From NCBI GenBank assembly GCA_934320645.1, contig CAKRFP010000017.1:1-54587 (forward strand): 54,587 nt of DNA, given 5' to 3'. The stretch is from an uncultured Bariatricus sp. GTDB lineage: Bacteria; Bacillota; Clostridia; Lachnospirales; Lachnospiraceae. The notes below the pieces were generated by a model. The model was not told where the DNA came from. It saw nothing but the letters and a program-made list of their open reading frames with translations, and searched no databases. Positions 1 to 8,448 of this stretch are shown here, one piece after another (position 1 is the stretch's first letter; every line of letters starts with the position of its first letter). The position numbers and the translations under genes were made by a program.

Positions 1-218
1 GAAAGCTCCGGTTTCGGTTCTCCCTTCGGTTTACCAAGATGTGAGCAGAGGATTACTTTTCCTCCGTCAGCGATCAGCTTCTTGATTGTAGGAAGTGCTG
101 CAACAAGACGGTTCTCGTCTGTGATCTTTCCATCGATCAGAGGTACGTTAAAATCGCATCTTACAAGGACTTTTTTCCCTTTTACATTGATATCATCTAC
201 AGATTTTTTGTTAAGCAT
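1..218 (-). CDS. pgk: Phosphoglycerate kinase, N-terminal part (cut by window edge)
   Basis: This is the first ~72 codons of phosphoglycerate kinase, the glycolytic enzyme that moves a phosphate from 1,3-bisphosphoglycerate to ADP. The translation starts MLNKKSVDDINVKGKKVLVR and continues with the RCDFNVPL and DENRLVAALPTI motifs and a CSHLGKPKGE segment, the classic 3-phosphoglycerate binding N-domain of Pgk. The ATG at 218 is preceded by GGAGG at 226-230. The rest of the gene lies beyond position 1. It lies just downstream of gap on the same strand, the usual glycolytic order, but a terminator hairpin separates the two, so pgk either depends on read-through or has its own promoter in the short gap. 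Confidence 0.95.
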   Translation of the reverse strand, partial: MLNKKSVDDINVKGKKVLVRCDFNVPLIDGKITDENRLVAALPTIKKLIADGGKVILCSHLGKPKGEPKPEL

Positions 219-247
219 AATCCTGCCTCCTGTTTACATTTCGATTT

Positions 248-280
248 AAAAAGGGCCCGGTCCATGTAGACCGGACCCTT
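248..280 (-). terminator. Intrinsic terminator after gap
   Basis: Read on the minus strand, a ~12-bp stem (AAGGGTCCGGTC paired with GACCGGGCCCTT, one mismatch) with a 6-nt loop is followed by a T-run. It sits between the gap stop and the pgk start, so it may lower or uncouple pgk expression. Confidence 0.85.
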
Positions 281-346
281 GCTTGAGCCTATCTCTGGAA
301 TATTCCAGTAAGAATCAATTCAGCCTGTCCAAACAAACGTTACGGA

Positions 347-1360
347 TTAAAGTAATGTTCCGAAGTGTTTGATTGTTCTTACCATCTGGCTTGTGTAAGA
401 GTTTTCGTTGTCATACCAAGAAACAACCTGTACTTCTGTTGTTCCGTTTTCAAGCGGAAGTACCATTGTCTGGGTAGCATCGAAGAGAGAACCAAATCTC
501 ATTCCTACGATATCGCTGGAAACGATCTGATCTTCGTTGTATCCGAAGGATTCGTTAGAAGCTGCTTTCATAGCTGCATTGATCTGTTCAACTGTTACAT
601 TTCCTTCAACTACAGCTGTAAGGATTGTTGTAGATCCTGTAGGGGTTGGTACACGCTGTGCAGATCCGATCAGTTTTCCGTTCAGTTCCGGAATAACAAG
701 TCCGATTGCTTTAGCTGCTCCTGTGCTGTTCGGAACGATGTTAACTGCTGCTGCACGAGATCTTCTCAGATCACCTTTTCTCTGTGGTCCGTCAAGAGTC
801 ATCTGATCACCTGTGTATGCATGGATTGTGCACATGATACCAGATTTGATTGTAGCAAGGTCATTAAGAGCCTTAGCCATCGGTGCAAGACAGTTTGTTG
901 TACAAGAAGCTGCAGAGATGATTGTGTCATCTTTTGTAAGCTGTGAGTGATTTACATTGTAAACGATTGTAGGAAGGTCATTTCCTGCCGGTGCAGAAAT
1001 GATAACGTGCTTAGCACCTGCGTCGATATGTGCCTGAGCTTTTGCTTTAGATGTGTAGAATCCTGTACATTCAAGAACTACATCTACTCCGATTTCTCCC
1101 CATGGAAGTTCAGCTGCGTTAGCTTTAGCGTAGATTTTAATTTCTTTTCCGTCAACTGTGATGGAGTCTTCTCCAGCAGATACTTTATCAGCTAATTCAT
1201 ATTTTCCCTGTGTTGAATCATATTTTAATAAGTGAGCCAGCATCTTAGGAGATGTAAGGTCGTTGATTGCTACGATCTCAAATCCCTCTGCTCCAAACAT
1301 CTGTCTGAATGCAAGACGTCCAATACGTCCAAATCCATTGATTGCTACTTTTACTGCCAT
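347..1360 (-). CDS. gap: Glyceraldehyde-3-phosphate dehydrogenase, type I
   Basis: The 337-residue protein has the expected length for class I GAPDH. It has the Rossmann start VAINGFGRIGR (residues 5-15), Asp34 in AINDL (a residue that favours NAD over NADP), the active-site SCTTNC with catalytic Cys153, and His180 in CTIHAYTGDQ. It oxidises glyceraldehyde-3-phosphate to 1,3-bisphosphoglycerate in the cytoplasm. The ATG at 1360 has a TAGGAGG ribosome site 8 nt upstream. A strong promoter lies ~100 bp upstream and a terminator follows, so gap is probably mainly monocistronic with pgk next in line. Confidence 0.97.
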   Translation of the reverse strand: MAVKVAINGFGRIGRLAFRQMFGAEGFEIVAINDLTSPKMLAHLLKYDSTQGKYELADKVSAGEDSITVDGKEIKIYAKANAAELPWGEIGVDVVLECTGFYTSKAKAQAHIDAGAKHVIISAPAGNDLPTIVYNVNHSQLTKDDTIISAASCTTNCLAPMAKALNDLATIKSGIMCTIHAYTGDQMTLDGPQRKGDLRRSRAAAVNIVPNSTGAAKAIGLVIPELNGKLIGSAQRVPTPTGSTTILTAVVEGNVTVEQINAAMKAASNESFGYNEDQIVSSDIVGMRFGSLFDATQTMVLPLENGTTEVQVVSWYDNENSYTSQMVRTIKHFGTLL

Positions 1361-1459
1361 GATTTAGTCCTCCTAAAGATAAATTGTATTACTGTATATT
1401 ACAGTCACATTTTTCTTGATAAATCTTTGTCATTGTTTAAGATTCATCAACTGTAATTT

Positions 1460-1488
1460 ATTGTACTAAATTCAGAACAAAAATTCAA
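1460..1488 (-). promoter_or_regulatory. Sigma-A-type promoter of gap
   Basis: On the minus strand TTGAAT (1483-1488) and TACAAT (1460-1465) are spaced by exactly 17 nt, about 95 bp upstream of the gap start codon. The -35 box lies just beyond the stop of the upstream histidinol-phosphatase-like gene. Confidence 0.75.
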
Positions 1489-1498
1489 TCCCCTTTTT

Positions 1499-2302
1499 TC
1501 ACTTTATTTTCCTGAAAACCGGGGTTCTTTTTATGAATTCTGCATAATATTTAAAACCACAGGATTCCAGAATATTGTCAACTATGTTAAAATCATACCC
1601 TACATGCTCCGGTTTATGTGCATCTGCGCCGACGGTGATAATCTCTCCACCCAGCTCTTTGTATCTTTTTAACACGTCCGGATGTGGGTGTGCAAACGGA
1701 AGTCCATACTTCAGCCCTGCTGTATTTACCTCCAGTCCTTTCCCGTTCTCGATCAGATAATGTAAAATTTCATCAATCTCATCCGCAAACTTATGATAAG
1801 AATACTCCTGTTCCTGGTGTTTTCCGTACCGCACGACATAATCCAGATGTCCAAGCACGTCAAAATCCGACACCGACCGGATATCCCGGATCGTCTCCTG
1901 CAATGCCTCCCGGTATGCTTCTTCATCAGAAATCCCTTCAAAAAACTCCGGAAAATACGGATCTTTCCCGCCAATTACGTGCATAGATCCGATCACAAAG
2001 TCATATGGATGTGCCCCGGTAAATTCTTTCGCCTTTTCTCCCAGATGCGGCTGCATTCCAAATTCCACACCGATCCGGATATCCAGCTTCCCTTTATACT
2101 TTTCCCTCAGTTCTTCAAGCTCTTTAAAATACCGTTCCGGATCAAATACAAATTCGATGTCATCACAATAATAATCAATGTCTTCATGATCCGTAAAACA
2201 GATTGCTTCCAGTCCTTTGTCGATTGCCGAAAGAACCATATCTTCCGGTTTTGCTTCGGAATCTCCGGAAAAATAAGTGTGCATATGGCAGTCTGCTCTC
2301 AT
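1499..2302 (-). CDS. PHP-family histidinol-phosphatase (HisJ/HisK type)
   Basis: A 267-residue PHP-domain phosphoesterase. The N-terminal metal-binding motif is DCHMHTYFSGD, followed by CFTDHEDID, GVEFGMQP, IGSMHV and, near the C-terminus, VGADAHKPEHVG, which supply the His/Asp/Glu metal ligands of the PHP fold. HisJ-type members remove phosphate from histidinol phosphate in histidine synthesis; no other his gene lies here, so the substrate is inferred. I place the start at the ATG at 2302 rather than nine codons upstream because AAGGAGGGAG lies 7-9 nt before it and would be inside the gene with the longer start. It is 105 bp downstream of mnmA and may be transcribed with it. Confidence 0.85.
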   Translation of the reverse strand: MRADCHMHTYFSGDSEAKPEDMVLSAIDKGLEAICFTDHEDIDYYCDDIEFVFDPERYFKELEELREKYKGKLDIRIGVEFGMQPHLGEKAKEFTGAHPYDFVIGSMHVIGGKDPYFPEFFEGISDEEAYREALQETIRDIRSVSDFDVLGHLDYVVRYGKHQEQEYSYHKFADEIDEILHYLIENGKGLEVNTAGLKYGLPFAHPHPDVLKRYKELGGEIITVGADAHKPEHVGYDFNIVDNILESCGFKYYAEFIKRTPVFRKIK

Positions 2303-2407
2303 CTCGTCTCCCTCCTTCTTCTGTTCCATACCTCGTACCTTAACCCGGCTTTTATTTAACTCCGGATTCCGATCCTCTCATACGCCAGAAGGCGGGACAA
2401 TCCCGGG

Positions 2408-3487
2408 TTATCCCAGAATTGTTCCGCCTCCAAGTACATAATCACCATCATACAGCACCAGTGCCTGTCCCGGTGTAACCGCTCTCTGCGGTGTCTCAAA
2501 GATGCACTCAATCTCATCTTCTCCCGTTTTGCGGACTGTGCACCAGTCTCCTTTATGGTTATATCTGATTTTTGCAAATACGCGCATCTCACCTTCCAGG
2601 TCTTCTACCGTCATAAAGTTCAGCTTATTGGCACGAACCCGTGTCGTCATCAGATCCTCATTGGTTCCGATCACAACCTCGTTCGTCTCCGGACGGATTT
2701 CCAGCACAAATGCCGGACGTCCAAGGGGAAGCCCGAGTCCTTTTCTCTGTCCGATCGTATAATGGATGATTCCTTTATGCCGTCCCAGAACCTTTCCATC
2801 CGGTGTCACGAAATTGCCTTCCGGTATCTTCTGCTTACTCTCTTCTTCAATAAAAGATGCATAATCATCATCCGACACAAAACAGATATCCTGACTGTCT
2901 GGTTTGTTCGCGACCTGAAGTCCGATCTCTTTTGCGATCTCACGGATCTGATCTTTTTCGTATTCTCCGACCGGCATCAGCGTTCTTCTCAGCTGATCCT
3001 GGGTAAGATTATAAAGCGCATAGGTCTGGTCTTTTGACCAGGTTGCCGAATGTCGGATCGCATAGCGTCCGTTCGGCAGCTGTTCTACTCTCGCATAGTG
3101 ACCGGTCGCAATATAGTCTGCTCCGATCTCCATACTCCGTGTAAGAAGAGATTCCCATTTTACATAGCGGTTGCATGCAATGCATGGATTTGGCGTTCTT
3201 CCGTGCAGATATTCATCTACAAAATAGTCGATTACCTTCTCCTGAAAATCCTTCTTGAAATTCATCACATAATACGGGATTCCGATCTGTGCCGCCACTC
3301 TTCGCGCATCATCCACTGCACTGAGTCCGCAGCAACCACCATTTTCCTCCTGTATCTTTGATTCTTCATCCTGCCAGATCTGCATCGTCACACCGATCAC
3401 ATCATAGCCCTGTTTTTTTAAAAGGTATGCTGCAACCGATGAATCGACACCGCCCGACATTCCGACAACTACTTTCTTTTTTGTCAT
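2408..3487 (-). CDS. mnmA: tRNA-specific 2-thiouridylase MnmA
   Basis: The 359-residue protein thiolates U34 of tRNA Lys, Glu and Gln. It shows the ATP-pyrophosphatase P-loop SGGVDSS (11-17), PNPCIACN (Cys102/Cys105), ATGHYAR (127-133), and the DSQDICF motif whose Cys202 pairs with Cys102 in catalysis. It ends with the usual beta-barrel region. It follows nifS and nifU with a 23-bp gap, which fits the cysteine desulfurase being its sulfur donor. A Cys-Cys pair near residue 52 (GGCCGL) is a common variation in this family. Confidence 0.96.
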   Translation of the reverse strand: MTKKKVVVGMSGGVDSSVAAYLLKKQGYDVIGVTMQIWQDEESKIQEENGGCCGLSAVDDARRVAAQIGIPYYVMNFKKDFQEKVIDYFVDEYLHGRTPNPCIACNRYVKWESLLTRSMEIGADYIATGHYARVEQLPNGRYAIRHSATWSKDQTYALYNLTQDQLRRTLMPVGEYEKDQIREIAKEIGLQVANKPDSQDICFVSDDDYASFIEEESKQKIPEGNFVTPDGKVLGRHKGIIHYTIGQRKGLGLPLGRPAFVLEIRPETNEVVIGTNEDLMTTRVRANKLNFMTVEDLEGEMRVFAKIRYNHKGDWCTVRKTGEDEIECIFETPQRAVTPGQALVLYDGDYVLGGGTILG

Positions 3488-3510
3488 CTTCTTTTCTCCG
3501 GCAGAAAATT

Positions 3511-3954
3511 CTAGTATTCTTCCTCTTCTGCTTCTTCACCTTCACTGATATCGTTCTTCGGCTTCTGGAGTCCTTCAATCTTGATACCATGCTTCTCTGC
3601 ATAATCCCAGAGTGCTGCATGGATTGCCTCCTCTGCCAGCAAAGAACAGTGTACCTTAACCGGCGGCAGTCCGTCAAGTGCTTCCATAACGGCTTTGTTT
3701 GTTACCTGCATTGCTTCTGAAATATGTTTTCCCTTTACAAGTTCTGTCGCCATACTGCTTGTTGCAACAGCTGCGCCACATCCGAATGTTTTAAATTTTA
3801 CATCGTTGATGATTCCATTGTCATCAATATCAAGGTAGATTCTCATGATATCGCCACATTTTGCGTTACCAACAGTACCTACGCCACTTGCGTTCTCGAT
3901 TTCTCCCATGTTACGTGGGTGCTGAAAATGATCCATTACTTTCTCTGTATACAT
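3511..3954 (-). CDS. nifU: NifU/IscU-type iron-sulfur scaffold protein
   Basis: A 147-residue scaffold on which [2Fe-2S]/[4Fe-4S] clusters are built from sulfur supplied by NifS. The three conserved cysteines are Cys33 (AKCGD, with Asp35), Cys59 (FGCGAA) and Cys103 (VHCSLL). The C-terminus is a short acidic tail (EGEEAEEEE) common in Clostridia. It lies 33 bp after nifS and 23 bp before mnmA in one operon. A ribosome site (TAGGAGG) precedes the ATG at 3954. Confidence 0.94.
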   Translation of the reverse strand: MYTEKVMDHFQHPRNMGEIENASGVGTVGNAKCGDIMRIYLDIDDNGIINDVKFKTFGCGAAVATSSMATELVKGKHISEAMQVTNKAVMEALDGLPPVKVHCSLLAEEAIHAALWDYAEKHGIKIEGLQKPKNDISEGEEAEEEEY

Positions 3955-3987
3955 TGTAAATTCCTCCTAAAACTGTACTTTTCTGTC

Positions 3988-5172
3988 TTATTTATTCTGT
4001 TTTCTTACAAAGTCTTCATAAAGCGGAGACATGCCTCGCAGGTCACTCACAATTGTCTTAAGCTGATCTACCACATAATCGATGTCTTCTTTTGTGATCT
4101 CTTCGTTCAAAGTCAGGCGCAGAGATCCGTGAGCGATTTCGTGCGGCAGTCCGATTGCAAGAAGTACATGGGACGGATCCAGTGATCCGGATGTACATGC
4201 AGATCCACTGGATCCACAGATTCCTGCCATATCAAGACGGATCAACATAGACTCACCTTCGATGAAACGGAAACAAAAGTTTGCGTTGTTCGGCAGACGG
4301 TCTGTTGGATGTCCGTTCAGTTTGGTGTATGGAATTTCTTCCATGACACGCTTGATCAGATAATCTCTTGTCTCACGTTCTTTTGCTGTACGTGTTTCCA
4401 TCGTATCAACTGCACGTTTTGCCGCAGTACCGATTCCTACGATACCCGGAACATTTTCTGTACCTGCACGACGTTTTCTTTCCTGTGCACCACCGTGAAC
4501 GAAAGAACGGATCTTCACACCTTTTCTGATATAAAGGAATCCAATTCCCTTTGGTCCGTTCAGCTTGTGTCCGCTGGCGCTTAACATATCAATGTGGCAC
4601 TCATCTACATTGATCGGAACCTGTCCAAATGCCTGTACTGCGTCTGTGTGGAACAGGATGCCGTGTTTGTGAGCGATCTCACCGATCTCTTTGATTGGTT
4701 CAATGGTTCCGATCTCATTGTTTGCATACATGACAGAGATCAGGATGGTGTCCGGACGAATTGCTGCTTCCACATCTGCCGGATTTACTTTTCCGAACTC
4801 ATCTACATCAAGATAAGTAACTTCAAAACCGCGTTCTTCCAGATAAGCTGCTGTATGCAGGATTGCATGATGTTCGATCTTGGTTGTGATAATATGTTTT
4901 CCTTTATTCTGATAAGCCTCTGCAGTTGCTTTGAGTGCCCAGTTGTCAGACTCTGATCCGCCGGCTGTAAAATAAATCTCGTTGCTCTTTGCGCCAAGTG
5001 CGTTTGCGATTCTTTCTCTCTGTTCTGCCACAACATCTTTGTTATGGGATGCGAAGCTGTAGATCGCAGACGGATTGCCGTACTGCTCTGTAAAATATGG
5101 CAGCATTGCTTCCAGAACTTCTGGTGCAGTTTTTGTTGTTGCTGCGTTATCCAAATAAATTAACTTACTCAT
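3988..5172 (-). CDS. nifS: Cysteine desulfurase NifS/IscS
   Basis: A 394-residue class V aminotransferase-fold enzyme that takes sulfur from cysteine. It starts IYLDNAATTK and has the PLP-binding Lys203 in SASGHKLNGPKGIG, the EHHAILH loop (His101/102), and the active-site Cys326 in GSSGSACTSGS, the long-loop form of group I (NifS/IscS) enzymes. Its start overlaps the end of the Rrf2 regulator gene by 8 bp, so the two are translationally coupled. It serves NifU for clusters and MnmA for tRNA thiolation, both encoded next in the operon. Confidence 0.96.
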   Translation of the reverse strand: MSKLIYLDNAATTKTAPEVLEAMLPYFTEQYGNPSAIYSFASHNKDVVAEQRERIANALGAKSNEIYFTAGGSESDNWALKATAEAYQNKGKHIITTKIEHHAILHTAAYLEERGFEVTYLDVDEFGKVNPADVEAAIRPDTILISVMYANNEIGTIEPIKEIGEIAHKHGILFHTDAVQAFGQVPINVDECHIDMLSASGHKLNGPKGIGFLYIRKGVKIRSFVHGGAQERKRRAGTENVPGIVGIGTAAKRAVDTMETRTAKERETRDYLIKRVMEEIPYTKLNGHPTDRLPNNANFCFRFIEGESMLIRLDMAGICGSSGSACTSGSLDPSHVLLAIGLPHEIAHGSLRLTLNEEITKEDIDYVVDQLKTIVSDLRGMSPLYEDFVRKQNK

Positions 5173-5608
5173 CTTTTTGTCCTTCTTTCTTTACTTCTTT
5201 ATTCATTTCCACAAGGGTATTTATCATAATACTGTCTACCGTCTGTGCCATGCTTTCATTGACTTTCTTCCAGACGTATTTCGTGATACAGCTGCCCTGG
5301 ATCTCACAGCTGTCTTCCGAATGAAGTGCCGCACAGGTCGCAGGTTCTAAGTCTCCTTCAAGCGCTCTGAGTACATCACCAACAGAAACTTCCGCCGCAT
5401 CCTTTGCCAGCAGATAGCCTCCTCCCGCTCCACGGATGCTCTTGACAAGCCCTGCCTTTTTCAGCTTTGCCATTAGCTGTTCCAGATAGCGTTCCGAGAT
5501 ATCCTGTCTCGCCGATATACTGCTGATGGAAACCGGTTCCTCTGCACCATAACACGCAAGATCAATAAAGGCGCGCAAACCATAGCGTCCCTTCGTTGAG
5601 ATCTTCAA
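5165..5608 (-). CDS. iscR: Rrf2-family iron-sulfur regulator (IscR-like)
   Basis: A 147-residue winged-helix Rrf2 regulator: MKISTKGRYGLRA start, recognition-helix segment SERYLEQLMAKLKKAG and wing SIRGAGGGYLL. Three cysteines in the expected Fe-S loop (Cys92, Cys101, Cys107) suggest an iron-sulfur cluster sensor. It is first in the operon with nifS, nifU and mnmA, as IscR-type autoregulators are. The start codon is TTG at 5608, the only in-frame start that keeps the conserved N-terminus, with AAGGTGA upstream; the nearby ATG at about 5614 is out of frame and hits a stop after two codons. CymR-like regulation of sulfur genes is a less likely alternative because CymR lacks the cysteines. Confidence 0.9.
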   Translation of the reverse strand: MKISTKGRYGLRAFIDLACYGAEEPVSISSISARQDISERYLEQLMAKLKKAGLVKSIRGAGGGYLLAKDAAEVSVGDVLRALEGDLEPATCAALHSEDSCEIQGSCITKYVWKKVNESMAQTVDSIMINTLVEMNKEVKKEGQKDE

Positions 5609-5633
5609 TCCATCACCTTCTCTTTGCTTTTAT

Positions 5634-5654
5634 ATCCCACTATTTTACTAGGAT
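5634..5654 (-). promoter_or_regulatory. Probable Rrf2/IscR operator
   Basis: A 21-bp imperfect palindrome (ATCC.A.TA...TA.T.GGAT pattern, 14 of 21 positions symmetric) lies between the iscR -10 box and its start codon, roughly at +7 to +27. Position and symmetry fit autorepression by the Rrf2 protein. The assignment is inferred; no binding evidence is visible. Confidence 0.5.
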
Positions 5655-5667
5655 TTCTGACAAGTTG

Positions 5668-5696
5668 AGGATATCACCTCTTCCATGTTCTGTCAA
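5668..5696 (-). promoter_or_regulatory. Promoter of the iscR-nifS-nifU-mnmA operon
   Basis: On the minus strand TTGACA (5691-5696) and TATCCT (5668-5673) are 17 nt apart, ~60 bp upstream of the iscR start codon. Confidence 0.75.
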
Positions 5697-5744
5697 GGTT
5701 GTTTCTTGCATATATTTTAAAACAAAAACGTCTTCGGAGCTGCC

Positions 5745-7052
5745 ATGTCTCAAAAACATTTTATCCTGAAAGGAACTTTTATCCTTACCACAGCCGGACT
5801 CCTCACCCGTGTGATGGGATTCTTTTACCGAATCTTTCTCGGCAGATCCTTTTCGGCAGAAGAAATTGGTCTGTATCAGCTGATCTTCCCGGTTTATACC
5901 CTTGCTTTTGCCGCTACGTCTGCCGGAATTCAGACGGCGCTTGCCCGGCTGGTTGCCACAGCCTCCGCAAAAAAACAACATGCCAAAGCTCACTCTTACC
6001 TAAAAGCTGCGCTGCTTTGCTCTTTGTCGCTTTCTTTTGGTTTTCTTTTTCTGATACAGAAAAATGCCGTTTTTCTTGCTGCCGTTGTGCTTGGCGAACC
6101 GCGCTGTGCCTCCCTCATTTCCCTGATGGCATACGCGCTTCCTTTTGCCGCCCTGCACAGTTGCACCTGTGGTTACTTTTTAGGACTCAGACAGATTCGT
6201 TTCCCCGCGCTCTCCCAGTTACTTGAACAGTTTGCACGAATCCTCTTTGTGATTCTCCTTTACATAACTGGTACACACACTGCCTTCCATCCGCCAATCG
6301 CCATTGCCGTACTCGGTCTTGCCGGAGGGGAAATTTTTGCTGCACTCCTGTGCATCCATGCACTCCGAAACGCCGGACAGGAATCCCCTGCCGCTCAGGA
6401 GTCGGTCTTTCCGACTGTTCCCTCCCTGCTTTTTGCTGCACTTCCACTGACCGCAAGCAGAGTCCTTCTGAATCTTTTTCAGAGTCTGGAAGCCGTCTCC
6501 ATTCCGCTTGCCCTGCAAAAATACGGGATGAGTGTTTCAGATTCTCTTGGCACTTACGGAATCCTGACCGGAATCGCACTTCCCTGCATCCTTTTTCCCT
6601 CTGCCCTTACCAATTCCATTTCCACAATGCTTCTTCCTGAAGTCGCCGGAATGCCGGAAAGTCAAAGAAAATATGCGCTTCCAGGTCTCTTGCGCAAGGT
6701 GATTTTTTTCTGTCTGTTTCTTGGTTTTGCCTGCCTGCTGTTTTTCTTTGTGGCATCTGATTTTATCAGCAGACGGATCTTTCATACTCCGGAAGCCGGA
6801 AACTATCTTTTAACACTCGCCTTTATCTGTCCGTTTTTATACAGCAACACCGCACTCATCAGTGTTCTGAACGGTCTTGATCTTGCCGGGAAAACATTTC
6901 TGATCAATCTGTTTTCCCTTGCAGTTCGTATCTGCGGTGTGATGTTTCTGATCCCACATTTCGGGATTCTTGGTTATCTGTGGGTTCTTCTTGCAAGCCA
7001 GCTGCTCACTTTTATCTGTTCACTTTTCCTTCTGCTAAAACAAGAGCGATAG
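5745..7052 (+). CDS. spoVB: Stage V sporulation protein B-like flippase (MOP/MATE superfamily)
   Basis: A 435-residue polytopic membrane protein with about 12-14 hydrophobic segments. Its N-terminus (ILTTAGLLTRVMGFFYRIFL, then EEIGLYQLIFPVY) is the hallmark of the SpoVB/MurJ-like MOP flippases, which move lipid-linked polysaccharide or peptidoglycan precursors across the membrane and act in spore cortex formation. It is transcribed away from the iscR operon. The start ATG at 5745 has a CGGAG site 7 nt upstream. The stop codon (7050-7052) is embedded in the left arm of an inverted repeat. Confidence 0.88.
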   Translation: MSQKHFILKGTFILTTAGLLTRVMGFFYRIFLGRSFSAEEIGLYQLIFPVYTLAFAATSAGIQTALARLVATASAKKQHAKAHSYLKAALLCSLSLSFGFLFLIQKNAVFLAAVVLGEPRCASLISLMAYALPFAALHSCTCGYFLGLRQIRFPALSQLLEQFARILFVILLYITGTHTAFHPPIAIAVLGLAGGEIFAALLCIHALRNAGQESPAAQESVFPTVPSLLFAALPLTASRVLLNLFQSLEAVSIPLALQKYGMSVSDSLGTYGILTGIALPCILFPSALTNSISTMLLPEVAGMPESQRKYALPGLLRKVIFFCLFLGFACLLFFFVASDFISRRIFHTPEAGNYLLTLAFICPFLYSNTALISVLNGLDLAGKTFLINLFSLAVRICGVMFLIPHFGILGYLWVLLASQLLTFICSLFLLLKQER

Positions 7053-7119
7053 GAGTCCGGCAGCCCTCTTTACGAAATATTCCAACAAAGGGGAACGCCG
7101 TCATTTTCCTATCGCTCTT
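7042..7119. repeat. Inverted repeat spanning the spoVB stop
   Basis: Perfect 13-bp arms (AAGAGCGATAGGA at 7042-7054 and its complement at 7107-7119) enclose 52 nt that contain weaker internal pairing. There is no T-run, so it is not a standard terminator. It lies between the convergent spoVB and spoIIM-like genes and could act as a 3' end stabiliser for either. Confidence 0.45.
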
Positions 7120-7161
7120 ATTCGCGTGAAAATATACTGATGCACATCTTTTCTATCGGAT

Positions 7162-7704
7162 TCATATCAGAATTTTTACAAACCACCGGACAATCCCCGG
7201 ATTCAGATACACCTCCGACAAAATCCCGGCAAGTATCATCATGACTGTAAATCCGGTCTTCGTTCCATTCCATTCGCTTTGTGGATAACGGTAATAATAT
7301 CGGATCAGCAACAAATACGCAGGAATGTAAAACATATATTGCGGAAAAATGCCCGCAATACAGAGAAGCATCCCTCGAAGTCCCATCCTTAAGACCGCAC
7401 CCACAGATAATATTCCGGCGGCAAAGCCTGTCCAAAGCAGGATTCCGGCGGCGGTGAGTCTTCGCAGCCCCAGATTCGCCACACAGACCGCTAACACCAG
7501 AGGCATCGCCCTCCATCTGAGCAGATACCACAGATAATCTTCGTTGATAATCTTCACCTGTGTATACTGATCCAGAAAATATTCATGGAAAATCCCCGTC
7601 ATCGTAACATAATTTTTTGCAATAAAATTCGCATACAGGATCCCCGCCACAAAACCAGTCAGATATAGCAGGGGCAACTGGTACTTCTTCTGATAAAATC
7701 CCAC
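7162..7704 (-). CDS. SpoIIM-like membrane protein
   Basis: A 180-residue integral membrane protein with about five hydrophobic segments. The C-terminal ILAGILSEVYLNPGIVRWF resembles the end of stage II sporulation protein M (engulfment machinery with SpoIID and SpoIIP), and the GILSVGAVLRMG and FPQYMFYIPAYLL segments fit the same family. It is slightly shorter than Bacillus SpoIIM (about 214 residues). It follows a Nudix hydrolase; spoIIM also lies near the ADP-ribose pyrophosphatase gene in Bacillus subtilis, which supports the call. A divergent DUF95-type protein of other function is the alternative. Confidence 0.68.
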   Translation of the reverse strand: MGFYQKKYQLPLLYLTGFVAGILYANFIAKNYVTMTGIFHEYFLDQYTQVKIINEDYLWYLLRWRAMPLVLAVCVANLGLRRLTAAGILLWTGFAAGILSVGAVLRMGLRGMLLCIAGIFPQYMFYIPAYLLLIRYYYRYPQSEWNGTKTGFTVMMILAGILSEVYLNPGIVRWFVKILI

Positions 7705-7769
7705 ATTCCGGCCTCCAATAATTTCACATAGTTCATTATATGACAGGAGATACCAATTATGCGTAAGAC

Positions 7770-8309
7770 TTATCTGTTATATTTTGCATCATATGCAAGA
7801 ATCGATGCTACCGTCTTGGAATCCTCAATTTTTCCTTCAAAAATCATCTGCTTCAATTCTTCAACCGTATGTGCCTCTACATTCACAAATTCATTCTCAT
7901 CCAGATGCTGATGGGTACGGATCAGGTTTCGTGCCACATAAACTTCAATTTTTTCATTGCAGAGCGCCACGGTCGTCCGGAGCGTGATCAGCCATTCCAG
8001 ATCCTCACTGCGGTACCCGGTCTCTTCTTCCAGTTCCCTTGCTGAGCACGCACGTCCCGGTTCATCTGCCTTGTCCAGACCTCCCGCCGGAAGTTCCAGC
8101 GTAAAACGATCCAGTGCATTCCGGTACTGTCTTACCATCAGAAGTCTGCCGTCATCCATCACAGGAATCACAGCCGCTGCTCCTTTGTGGTGGATATAAT
8201 CCCATACCTCATGATTTCCATTGGAAAATTCCATATAGTCTTTATATACATCAACGATCGTTCCCTGATATACCCGTTCTCTTCTTATTCGCCTGATCTC
8301 TTTTTTCAT
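7770..8309 (-). CDS. nudF: Nudix hydrolase, ADP-ribose pyrophosphatase type
   Basis: A 179-residue Nudix enzyme. The Nudix box G-x5-E-x7-REL-x-EE-x-GY is complete at about residues 77-99 (AGGLDK...ARELEEETGY). The preceding VRQYRNALDRFTLELPAG is typical of ADP-ribose pyrophosphatases, which cut ADP-ribose to AMP and ribose 5-phosphate. The ATG at 8309 is preceded by AAAGGAG. It lies 65 bp upstream of the SpoIIM-like gene on the same strand, and the two are probably co-transcribed. Confidence 0.88.
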   Translation of the reverse strand: MKKEIRRIRRERVYQGTIVDVYKDYMEFSNGNHEVWDYIHHKGAAAVIPVMDDGRLLMVRQYRNALDRFTLELPAGGLDKADEPGRACSARELEEETGYRSEDLEWLITLRTTVALCNEKIEVYVARNLIRTHQHLDENEFVNVEAHTVEELKQMIFEGKIEDSKTVASILAYDAKYNR

Positions 8310-8355
8310 CTGTTTCGCACTCCTTTTTACTATCTATATAATCTCTTAAATATGC

Positions 8356-8394
8356 CCCGTGTAAGCACAGACTTTGGCTCGTTGCTCGCGTAAA
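8356..8394. repeat. 39-nt direct repeat, copy 1
   Basis: 38 of 39 positions match a second copy at 8449-8487, 93 bp away start to start. It lies in the gap between the Nudix gene and rny. The intervening ~54 bp contains a small GCAAAA...TTTTGC inverted pair. I see no coding function. Confidence 0.8.
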
Positions 8395-8448
8395 CGAAGC
8401 AAAACATGTTCTACGGATTTTGCCCGTTATCGCGGCAGTCGCCAAGGT

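Noticed and set aside
5640..5993. 117-codon minus-strand frame across the iscR promoter and spoVB start
   Set aside because: It is antisense to the well-supported spoVB N-terminus and crosses the iscR promoter and operator.
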